Below are positions 1 to 5,346 of a stretch of DNA of 5,346 nucleotides, one piece after another. The DNA comes from Cellvibrionales bacterium UBA1854. GTDB lineage: Bacteria > Pseudomonadota > Gammaproteobacteria > Pseudomonadales > Porticoccaceae. How positions within the stretch are numbered: the first letter of the stretch is position 1; every line of letters starts with the position of its first letter. The stretch covers positions 956 to 6,301 of the forward strand of contig DDII01000018.1 in the NCBI GenBank assembly GCA_002338445.1. The letters are read 5' to 3'. The translations under genes and the position numbers were made by a program. The notes under the pieces were generated by a model, which was not told the DNA's origin, ran no database searches, and worked only from the letters and a program-made list of their open reading frames with translations.

Positions 1-978
1 ATCTTTCCTCCTAATTCTGCTATATACCGGAATCCCTTCCGGGAGTGGATTGGTGCCCAGATAAGGGCCGATATTTTTGGTTATGCTGCTCCCGGTTGGC
101 CTGAGAAGGCAGCGGAGCTAGCCTTTTATGATGCTGCGATTTCGCATGATAAGAATGGGATCTACGGTGAGATGTTTGTGGCGGCGATGGTGTCGGCGGC
201 GTTCGTGCATACTGGTGCTGAGGAGATTATTGTAGCAGGGCTTGCAGAGATACCGGCGGAGAGTCGTTTGGCGGAGGCCGTTCGAGATACGCTTGTTTGG
301 TGTAAGGAAGAGGACGACTGGCTTGTTGTATGGGAGAAAATAAACGAATCCCTAGGGCATTATCATGGTGTTCATACTATTAATAATGCAGCTCTTGTTG
401 TAATGGGTGTCTGGTATGGCGTGGAAGATTTTGAGACTGGGATTGTAAAAACTGTCAGGGGTGGATGGGATACTGATTGCACAGGTGCGACGGTTGGATC
501 GATCCTTGGTGCGAGGTTGGGAGCTGCATCATTACCGGACAAGTGGGTCGGGGTTTTTAATGACCGTTTAAAGTCAGTGGTGTCGGGTCATAGTGATAAT
601 AAGATATCGGATCTGGCGCGAAGAACCCTTGACGTATCAAAGATCGTTATGAGTCCTGTAAGGGAGAAAGAGAAGGTAAAGCTAGGAGCTAATGTTGGTG
701 GAGTTTGGGAATTAAATAGTAAGTGGGGCAAGCAGGTTCTTGATTTTGGTCAGGGTACTATCGACTTTGCCAGTGAAGACCGAGGTGTACACTCTAAGCC
801 GATGGATCTGTGGTCTTGCGAGTACACAAATCCGCATATGAGTTTTTCTTACGGAGTAGATAAAGGTGGTTGGGATTATTGTATTGATTTTTCCGGCACC
901 GTAGACGGTGATCATTTTGAGGGGTTTTATTATCCGGGAGTAATTCCAGTTTCAGGTACTCGCAAGGTTAACACATAG
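1..978 (+). CDS. ADP-ribosylglycohydrolase-family protein with C-terminal beta-rich domain, 5' end outside window
   Basis: The frame is open from base 1 to the TAG at 976-978, giving 325 visible residues. The in-frame ATG at 172 is internal: codons 14-57 before it already read as family sequence (REWIGAQIRAD, then a Gly-Ile-Tyr-Gly-Glu-Met stretch at 53-58). Visible residues about 121-130 (HYHGVHTINN) and the acidic motif WDTDCTGAT at 156-164 match the C-terminal metal-binding motif of the DraG/ARH fold, in which paired aspartates (here D157 and D159) bind the dinuclear metal centre. The N-terminal half, with the other metal motif, lies outside the window. The fold continues to about residue 210. 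Residues about 230-325 form a Trp/Gly-rich, beta-strand-like extension not needed for the hydrolase fold. Family members remove ADP-ribose from proteins or cleave related N- or O-glycosidic bonds. The link to a catabolic operon makes a small-molecule glycoside substrate possible, which is inference. No signal peptide can be judged without the N-terminus. Confidence 0.88.
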   Translation: MFPPNSAIYRNPFREWIGAQIRADIFGYAAPGWPEKAAELAFYDAAISHDKNGIYGEMFVAAMVSAAFVHTGAEEIIVAGLAEIPAESRLAEAVRDTLVWCKEEDDWLVVWEKINESLGHYHGVHTINNAALVVMGVWYGVEDFETGIVKTVRGGWDTDCTGATVGSILGARLGAASLPDKWVGVFNDRLKSVVSGHSDNKISDLARRTLDVSKIVMSPVREKEKVKLGANVGGVWELNSKWGKQVLDFGQGTIDFASEDRGVHSKPMDLWSCEYTNPHMSFSYGVDKGGWDYCIDFSGTVDGDHFEGFYYPGVIPVSGTRKVNT

Positions 979-980
979 GA
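977..980 (+). promoter_or_regulatory. Ribosome binding site of the MR/MLE gene
   Basis: AGGA at 977-980 lies 9 nt before the ATG at 990 and overlaps the TAG stop (976-978) of the upstream gene. An A/T-rich spacer follows. The arrangement supports the ATG at 990 as the true start and suggests that translation of the two genes is coupled. Confidence 0.6.
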
Positions 981-989
981 AAAAATTTT

Positions 990-2099
990 ATGAAGATATC
1001 AGATGTCAAGGTGGTTGTATGGAAGTGGACAGGGATCCCGCCGGTTAATTATTCGCTCACTATAAAGGGTGTTGCGAATAGCGTTGACATGGCCTTGCTT
1101 ACTATTTATACGGATGAGGGGTATCAGGGACATGCTTTTATTGGCTCTGCTCTCTATGGTATCGGTAAAGATGCACAACAAATTGTCGATCGATACAGAC
1201 CCGCTTTGGTCGGCAGAGATCCGTTAGATCGAGAGCGTATCTGGCAAAGTTTTTCAAGAACGGCCCTTGGTTTTGCGCAGATGCGTTTAATAGGTGCAAT
1301 CGATATTGCGCTCTGGGATCTTGCCGGGAAGTTTGCAGGTGTGCCGATTCATAAGCTCATGGGTTCCTTTAGGAAATCTGTTCCGGCCTATGCGAGTTCA
1401 GCGGTGCTAGATTCTCCAGAGGCATATGTGGAGGAGGCGCTGAAGTACAAGGATTTGGGTTGGACAGCATACAAGATACACCCGCCGACTATACCGACTG
1501 AGGATATTCGAGTTTGTCATGCGGTACGAAAGGCTGTGGGCGACGATTTCAGGCTCATGCTCGATTGTGTTTGGTCCTATAAATATGCGGACGCTGTCCG
1601 TGTGGGAAGCGTTGCGGAGGAACTCGGTTTTTACTGGTACGAAGATCCACTTCATTTCGATGACATTATTGGGTATATGAAGTTGAAGCAAGTACTTAAG
1701 ATTCCTATTGCTGCCACGGAGCTTCCTCCAACCGGCCCCACCGCTTATGCTCCTTGGATCCTGCAGCAGGCCACTGACTATCTAAGAGGTGATCCTGTGA
1801 TCAAGGGTGGACTAACATCTTGTCTAAAAACCGCACATACTGCAGAGACCTTCAACATGAATTATGAGGTTCACCACGGAGGTAATTCTTTAACCAATGT
1901 CGCTAATCTCCACCTTATTATGGCGATTCGAAATTGTGAGTACTTTGAGGTTTTGTTACCAGATGAGGTACAAAAGCACGGACTGGTAATAGACATAGAG
2001 GTTGATAGAGACGGCATGGTCCATGCCCCTCAGGAGCCGGGGCTTGGTATGGAGATCGATTTTGAAATGATAAACAGAAATAGGGTAGTAGAGTTATGA
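990..2099 (+). CDS. Mandelate racemase/muconate lactonizing enzyme (enolase superfamily) family protein
   Basis: The 369-residue product has the usual length and two-domain layout of the MR/MLE family: an N-terminal alpha+beta capping domain (about 1-125), a TIM barrel (about 130-320) and a C-terminal return to the cap. Metal ligands are visible as D192 (LMLDCVW), E218 (WYEDP) and E244 (ATELP), spaced 26 and 26 residues exactly as in mandelate racemase D195/E221/E247. D268 and H295 or H296 (EVHHGGNS) fit the Asp-His general acid/base dyad at the ends of strands 6 and 7, and E320 (YFEVLLP) fits the strand-8 acid. At the strand-2 base position the sequence reads K162-I-H164 rather than the common KxK. 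Family enzymes use Mg2+ to abstract the proton alpha to a carboxylate, then racemise, cycloisomerise or dehydrate. An acid-sugar dehydratase or epimerase is the most likely role, but the substrate cannot be read from the sequence. The gene begins 11 nt after its upstream neighbour and overlaps the next by 4 nt, so it is probably cytoplasmic and co-expressed. Confidence 0.92.
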   Translation: MKISDVKVVVWKWTGIPPVNYSLTIKGVANSVDMALLTIYTDEGYQGHAFIGSALYGIGKDAQQIVDRYRPALVGRDPLDRERIWQSFSRTALGFAQMRLIGAIDIALWDLAGKFAGVPIHKLMGSFRKSVPAYASSAVLDSPEAYVEEALKYKDLGWTAYKIHPPTIPTEDIRVCHAVRKAVGDDFRLMLDCVWSYKYADAVRVGSVAEELGFYWYEDPLHFDDIIGYMKLKQVLKIPIAATELPPTGPTAYAPWILQQATDYLRGDPVIKGGLTSCLKTAHTAETFNMNYEVHHGGNSLTNVANLHLIMAIRNCEYFEVLLPDEVQKHGLVIDIEVDRDGMVHAPQEPGLGMEIDFEMINRNRVVEL

Positions 2100-2902
2100 T
2101 GCAGGAATTTAACGGAAAGACGGCATTTATTACGGGCGGAGCGAGTGGGATTGGTTTTGGCATTGCGAAGACTTTTGCGAGGCGGGGAATGAATGTTGTG
2201 ATTGGTGACGTGCAAGATGATCGCCTTAAGCATGCTGAGGGGCTACTAAAAGAGATCACGAATAATATTTTTTCAGTTAATGTGGACGTTACAGACAGAG
2301 AGGCCCTTCATGCGGTATCTGACAAGATAAAAAGTGTCTATGGACCCTTAAATGTTCTGTGTAATAATGCAGGTAGGACTGGCGGCGGTAAGGTGCTTGA
2401 TATTTCCGAAGACCGATGGCGACATGTCGAAGAGGTAAATTTTTGGGGACCTATTAACGGAATCAAGGTGTTCCTGCCGGATATGTTAGAGAGTGGTGAG
2501 AGCGGCCACATAGTTAATACCTCTTCATTCAGTGGTATACATGGTCATGGGAATCAGTCGGCATATGGAGCAAGTAAATTTGCGCTTGTGGGCTTATCGG
2601 AATTTTTGCGTAACGATCTTGAGGGGACACCAGTATCTGTCTCAGTCCTTTGCCCGCATGTGGTAGATACGCCAGTTATCGGAGCACTCAAGGAGAGGGT
2701 TAATCCCAAAGTGAGGGAGATGATTGAGGCAATGGCGGTTTCCGCTGATGTTGTTGGACAGCAGGTTCTCAGTGCAATCGAGAATGACGAGTTTTATATA
2801 TTCTGTGATGGCACTGACACGAGGAAGATGCTAGAAAAGCGTTGTGACACTATGTTAGCTGCAATGGAGCGGCAATTTCCAAGGGGGAGTGAAGATGAAT
2901 AA
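2096..2902 (+). CDS. Classical short-chain dehydrogenase/reductase (SDR)
   Basis: The 268-residue product is a Rossmann-fold oxidoreductase of normal classical-SDR length. It shows the cofactor motif TGGASGIG (13-20), D38 at the end of strand beta-2, D64-V65 contacting the adenine, NNAG (90-93), N115, S144, Y157 and K161. The last four form the complete Asn-Ser-Tyr-Lys catalytic set with the usual 13-residue Ser-Tyr and 4-residue Tyr-Lys spacing. D38 in place of a basic residue favours NAD(H) over NADP(H). The usual Pro-Gly after strand beta-6 reads P187-H188, followed by VVDT. The C-terminal tail after about residue 225 (DEFYIF, then a charged helix) resembles SDRs that act on bulky or hydrophobic alcohols and ketones, which is only a similarity impression. 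The start overlaps the MR/MLE stop as ATGATG: ATG at 2096 or at 2099, with AGGG at 2082-2085 serving either. The 3' end overlaps the kelch gene by 8 nt. The reaction is probably alcohol/ketone interconversion on an intermediate of the same pathway; the substrate is unknown. Confidence 0.93.
   Translation: MMQEFNGKTAFITGGASGIGFGIAKTFARRGMNVVIGDVQDDRLKHAEGLLKEITNNIFSVNVDVTDREALHAVSDKIKSVYGPLNVLCNNAGRTGGGKVLDISEDRWRHVEEVNFWGPINGIKVFLPDMLESGESGHIVNTSSFSGIHGHGNQSAYGASKFALVGLSEFLRNDLEGTPVSVSVLCPHVVDTPVIGALKERVNPKVREMIEAMAVSADVVGQQVLSAIENDEFYIFCDGTDTRKMLEKRCDTMLAAMERQFPRGSEDE
2882..2889 (+). promoter_or_regulatory. Strong Shine-Dalgarno site that sets the kelch start
   Basis: The purine run AGGGGGAG lies inside the last codons of the SDR gene, 5 nt before the ATG at 2895. 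The alternative in-frame GTG at 2889 is the last base of this run and so has no spacer, which makes ATG 2895 the better start. The site's position within the SDR reading frame implies that ribosomes finishing the SDR can restart on the kelch gene. Confidence 0.65.
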
Positions 2903-3902
2903 ACCAGCCTTTGAGGCAAATTGGGAGAGGTTGGCTGACATGCCAATAGGTAAGTGGGAGCCAGCGAGTATAGTTCTTGATGACAAGCTGTATGTGCTTG
3001 GCGGCTATGAGTCCGGAATCAGATCGGGGAAGAATCTGCACGTTTTTGATCCGGCTGCAGCCGTCGGTGGTGTCTGGACAAAGCTGCAGGATTTACCAAG
3101 TTCCATAACCCATGTGAACCTTGCGCCAGGGGATACCGGTTTCTGGTTTGCCGGAGGCATGAAAGATATGGATCGACCAAAGGAAATTAAGGACCATATC
3201 ATAGCCGAGTTCTGGCACTTCGATCCGGAGCTTGATCGATATACGGCAGGACCCACATTGCCCGGCCGCCGGGCGGGTGGTGGCTTGGTAAGATTTGGAG
3301 ATAATCTTCATTATATCTCGGGGTTGATGGAGGATAGAGATACCGACTCTCCGGACCATTGGGTGTTTGATCTTGCAAGTTGGCGAAAGACTGGAGGCGG
3401 CATGTGGAAAAATTTAGCGCCCCTTCCGCTTGCCCGAAACCAGCTGATGGTCACCGTTTTTGATGAGAAGATTTATGTTATCGGCGGTCAGCTAAATCAT
3501 GATTCGCAGCAATTGGATCAGCCAAATGTCGATATCTATGACCCTGTCACTGATTCGTGGTCTGCGGGACCCTCTTTACCTTATGGGCACTCTCACTCTG
3601 AGGGGGCAACGTTTACCCATGACAACCGAATATGGATGGTCGGCGGGCATACAACGCGGGACGGCGGGACTAAAGGACTATGCGAGAATATACTTAGCTT
3701 AGGTGAGGGAGAGGACAAGTGGGAGCTTACTTACAAGCTGCCTAGGAAGCTTTCTTCGCCGGCCGCAAAGGTGGTTCACGGACGCTTGTATGTGGCGGGT
3801 GGGTTTGACTTTGTGCGGATGAAGTCAGGTAACGCTTACTGGGCAGACCGACAACTTTCTTCTGCAGAGGTTCTTGTTACCGATCTACCAGTAAGAGGCT
3901 AG
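2895..3902 (+). CDS. Kelch-repeat six-bladed beta-propeller protein
   Basis: Starting at ATG 2895 the product has 335 residues. Six kelch-type units repeat at about 50-residue spacing. The Gly-Gly (or Ser-Gly) that ends the second strand of each blade is at 36-37 (YVLGG), 87-88 (FAGG), 142-143 (YISG), 197-198 (YVIGG), 250-251 (MVGG) and 302-303 (YVAGG). Paired aromatic residues sit at W10, W61, Y116, W171, W222 and W276 in contexts such as W-x-LxxLP. This fills a whole propeller with no room for another domain. There is no signal peptide or membrane segment, so it appears cytoplasmic. Kelch propellers can be protein-binding scaffolds or small-molecule enzymes; the bacterial sialate mutarotase NanM is a periplasmic six-bladed kelch protein. 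Operon context with an SDR and an MR/MLE enzyme makes a metabolic role plausible, but no catalytic residues can be assigned. The gene overlaps the SDR by 8 nt and ends in tandem stops TAG-TAA (3900-3905). Confidence 0.87.
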   Translation: MNKPAFEANWERLADMPIGKWEPASIVLDDKLYVLGGYESGIRSGKNLHVFDPAAAVGGVWTKLQDLPSSITHVNLAPGDTGFWFAGGMKDMDRPKEIKDHIIAEFWHFDPELDRYTAGPTLPGRRAGGGLVRFGDNLHYISGLMEDRDTDSPDHWVFDLASWRKTGGGMWKNLAPLPLARNQLMVTVFDEKIYVIGGQLNHDSQQLDQPNVDIYDPVTDSWSAGPSLPYGHSHSEGATFTHDNRIWMVGGHTTRDGGTKGLCENILSLGEGEDKWELTYKLPRKLSSPAAKVVHGRLYVAGGFDFVRMKSGNAYWADRQLSSAEVLVTDLPVRG

Positions 3903-3930
3903 TAAGTTCATCGGTTTCGACGGCTTGCAT

Positions 3931-3934
3931 GGAG
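3931..3934 (+). promoter_or_regulatory. Ribosome binding site supporting a GTG start for the esterase
   Basis: GGAG at 3931-3934 stands 7 nt before the GTG at 3942. No other in-frame start codon lies between the tandem stops at 3900-3905 and this GTG. The nearby ATG at 3929 is in another frame. The site therefore decides the start. Confidence 0.65.
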
Positions 3935-3941
3935 TTTTTCT

Positions 3942-4904
3942 GTGGCGCAAAAGTTGAAGCGCACCACAACTGTACTGTTCCCGTTTCTTTTGCTGTTGTC
4001 AATTGGAATTGCTCTTGTTAAGAACGATTCTTCGGCAACAGCACAGGGGCAGTCGGATGGTTCCTTCGTGCATTATGAGGAGTTTTCATCAGATTATATT
4101 GAGCCTCGCCCCATTGATGTCTGGTTGCCTCCTGGCTATGAAATAAATCTGGATCAATCTTACCCAGTTGTATACATGCATGATGGACAGTTAGTGTTTA
4201 AAAAGAAAACCTCTCCATACTCGAGGTTCTGGTATAAGCCTTTTGACTGGTATGTTGATGGTTTATTCTGGGAAGCGGATATCATTATGTCCCGGCTGAT
4301 TCATCAGGGAAGGATACGCCCTGCAATTCTTGTCTCCATATGGTTTAAAAAAGGAAATCGGGCAATCGAATTTATGCCGCAGAAACCCATAATTGCTGTG
4401 CCGCACCCCATGTGGAGCATCGATGATTCTAAATATGTGGCCGGCGATATAATCTCCGACAGGTACCTCAAGTTTTTGGTGGAGGAGCTGAAACCTTTCG
4501 TGGATCAAAATTACCGTACGAGCCCAGATATGGAGAACACTTTTATTATGGGATCTAGTATGGGCGGGCTGATATCGGCCTACGCAATTTCTGAGTACCC
4601 TGATGTGTTTGGGGCCGCCGCATGTTTATCAACTGATTGGACTCACGGAGACGGGGCAGAAATTAAATGGTATGAGAAGCAGTGGCCTAAAGCGGGATCC
4701 CACCGGCTTTATTTTGACTTTGGAACTGAGACCTGGGATGCTCCTTTTGAGCCTTATCAAAAAAAGATGGATATAGTAATGCGCCAGCATGGGTATACCG
4801 AAGGGGTTGATTGGATCACTAAGAAGTTTGAGGGAGCAGACCATACCCCAAGGGCTTGGCGGGAAAGGCTCCACTTCCCGTTAGCATTCATGTTGGGTTA
4901 TTAA
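3942..4904 (+). CDS. Exported alpha/beta-hydrolase-fold esterase (putative esterase/Fes-like family)
   Basis: The 320-residue product starts at GTG. Its N-terminus is a Sec signal peptide: basic residues K4, K6, R7, a hydrophobic core at about 11-26, and an Ala-Thr-Ala at 32-34 giving a likely signal peptidase I cut before Q35. There is no lipobox cysteine. The mature part begins with the strand pattern of the family (IDVWLPPGYE at 58-67, VVYMHDGQ at 76-83) and carries the nucleophile elbow GSSMGG at 204-209 with S206 as catalytic serine. H301 in GADHTPRAWRERL is the expected catalytic histidine. E263 or D266 in FGTETWD is the probable acid. An aromatic-rich stretch at about 90-160 probably forms a lid or substrate cleft. 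Family members hydrolyse carboxylic esters such as feruloyl or acetyl esters on polysaccharides, siderophore esters or acyl groups. This member should act in the periplasm or outside the cell, unlike its operon neighbours. It follows the kelch gene by 39 nt and is the last gene of the apparent operon. Confidence 0.88.
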   Translation: MAQKLKRTTTVLFPFLLLLSIGIALVKNDSSATAQGQSDGSFVHYEEFSSDYIEPRPIDVWLPPGYEINLDQSYPVVYMHDGQLVFKKKTSPYSRFWYKPFDWYVDGLFWEADIIMSRLIHQGRIRPAILVSIWFKKGNRAIEFMPQKPIIAVPHPMWSIDDSKYVAGDIISDRYLKFLVEELKPFVDQNYRTSPDMENTFIMGSSMGGLISAYAISEYPDVFGAAACLSTDWTHGDGAEIKWYEKQWPKAGSHRLYFDFGTETWDAPFEPYQKKMDIVMRQHGYTEGVDWITKKFEGADHTPRAWRERLHFPLAFMLGY

Positions 4905-5013
4905 TGGTTCCATGAGAATTCGGACCCTAAGTTTCTCATAGCGGCTTACTTTGGACATGTATTTATATGAGTTTTTTCACCACGGCGTTACCGATCTTCC
5001 ATTAACAATTTTA
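4905..5013. other. Intergenic gap between convergent genes
   Basis: These 109 nt separate the esterase stop from the stop of the - strand ABC gene. They are A/T-rich and hold two weak inverted repeats sharing the segment CTCATA (4935-4940), plus a run of six T at 4972-4977. No open frame with a ribosome binding site, and no RNA gene, is apparent. Confidence 0.7.
4935..4977 (+). terminator. Possible weak intrinsic terminator of the + strand operon
   Basis: CTCATA at 4935-4940 is complementary to TATGAG at 4966-4971, and six T residues follow at once (4972-4977). The position after the last operon gene is right for a terminator. The stem is only 6 bp, A/T-rich, with a 25-nt loop, so it is much weaker than a typical Rho-independent terminator and may be chance. 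Confidence 0.25.
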
Positions 5014-5346
5014 TTAGACAGCTTGTAGTTCAACAAATCGACGGTATCGTCCATGTGGTTTTGCCATTAAAGCATCATGTTCTCCTACTTCTACTATCCT
5101 ACCTTCCTCCAAAAAAACAATCTGATCAGCTTCACGGATTGTTGAGAGCCTGTGAGCAATTATTACCATCAGACGACTCTTCGATGATTCCTTTAACGCT
5201 GCCATCATTTTGCGTTCGGTTTTTGGATCGAGAGCGGCAGTGGGCTCATCTAGGACGATAATTGGGGTATTGCGGAGGAGTCCCCTTGCGATGGATAGAC
5301 GTTGCTTTTGTCCAACGGACAATGTGTCTCCGCCTTTGCCAACGGG
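5014..5346 (-). CDS. ABC exporter ATP-binding domain, C-terminal part, 5' end outside window
   Basis: On the - strand the frame is open from the window edge to the TAA at 5016-5014, giving 110 visible residues. The TTG at 5322-5320 encodes the leucine of the ABC signature and is not a start. Visible numbering from the edge: a Gly-rich lead (VGKGGDT, 2-8), signature LSVGQKQR (9-16), Walker B IIVLDE (29-34) with E34 as catalytic glutamate, D-loop AALD (37-40), H-loop H65 in IIAHRLST, and a terminal GEHDALM segment (88-94). The AHRLST and GEHD signatures are typical of exporter-type (MsbA-like) half-transporters, in which a six-helix membrane domain precedes the ATPase; that part, the Walker A and the Q-loop are beyond the edge. 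The protein would couple ATP hydrolysis to export of a lipid, drug, peptide or similar substrate at the inner membrane. It is convergent with the catabolic operon, so shared regulation is unlikely. Confidence 0.93.
   Translation of the reverse strand, partial: PVGKGGDTLSVGQKQRLSIARGLLRNTPIIVLDEPTAALDPKTERKMMAALKESSKSRLMVIIAHRLSTIREADQIVFLEEGRIVEVGEHDALMAKPHGRYRRFVELQAV

Noticed and set aside
172..174. ATG as start of the glycohydrolase gene
   Set aside because: The frame is open to base 1 and the 57 codons before it read as family sequence, so the ATG is internal and the gene is cut by the window edge.
1918..2259. Antisense open frames of 60-113 codons across the MR/MLE, SDR, kelch and esterase genes
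   Set aside because: They lie opposite well-supported genes, show no recognisable motifs and have no good ribosome binding sites. They are shadows of the coding strand.
2889..2891. GTG as start of the kelch gene
   Set aside because: It is part of the Shine-Dalgarno run itself. ATG 2895 has a proper 5-nt spacer.
3929..3931. ATG as an alternative esterase start
   Set aside because: It is out of frame with the esterase and does not encode a recognisable product.
3900..3941. Kelch and esterase as one frame-continuous protein split by a stop
   Set aside because: Both genes are in the same frame, but tandem TAG-TAA separates them, the esterase has its own ribosome binding site and signal peptide, and both proteins are complete.
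5055..5261. Open + strand frame opposite the ABC gene
   Set aside because: It is complementary to the conserved ABC ATPase coding sequence and has no family features of its own.
5320..5322. TTG as start of a small - strand gene
   Set aside because: It is the Leu codon of the ABC signature motif. The reading frame continues through the window edge with family sequence.

Overview
The window looks like a piece of a bacterial chromosome, probably from a Gram-negative environmental organism. Genes are tightly packed, start codons overlap upstream stops, Shine-Dalgarno sites are recognisable, base composition is moderate, and one gene carries a classical Sec signal peptide. Nothing here fixes the taxon. 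The mix of an ADP-ribosylglycohydrolase-family protein, an enolase-superfamily enzyme, a short-chain dehydrogenase and a kelch protein is the sort of catabolic set found in marine and host- or particle-associated heterotrophs, but that is only an impression.

Layout. Positions 1-4904 hold five co-directional + strand genes that look like one transcription unit: (1) the 3' part of an ADP-ribosylglycohydrolase-family gene with an extra C-terminal beta-rich domain (1-978); (2) a mandelate racemase/muconate lactonizing enzyme (MR/MLE) family protein (990-2099); (3) a classical NAD(P)-dependent short-chain dehydrogenase (2096-2902); (4) a six-repeat kelch beta-propeller protein (2895-3902); (5) an exported alpha/beta-hydrolase esterase (3942-4904). 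Junctions are 11 nt, -4 nt, -8 nt and +39 nt. A 109-nt gap without genes follows (4905-5013). The window then ends in the C-terminal part of an ABC exporter ATPase on the - strand, convergent with the operon and probably unrelated to it.

How the genes may work together (inference). A secreted esterase could release an acid or alcohol from an ester outside the cytoplasm. In the cytoplasm, the dehydrogenase could oxidise an alcohol, and the MR/MLE enzyme could abstract a proton alpha to a carboxylate (dehydration, epimerisation or cycloisomerisation). The kelch protein may be a small-molecule enzyme such as a mutarotase, or a scaffold. The ADP-ribosylglycohydrolase-family protein may cleave a glycosidic bond in the same substrate series rather than act on ADP-ribosylated protein. 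No aldolase, kinase, transporter or regulator lies in the window, so the substrate cannot be named. No RNA gene, CRISPR array, insertion sequence or clear repeat was seen. The cluster may be an uncharacterised catabolic operon, but each gene belongs to a known superfamily.
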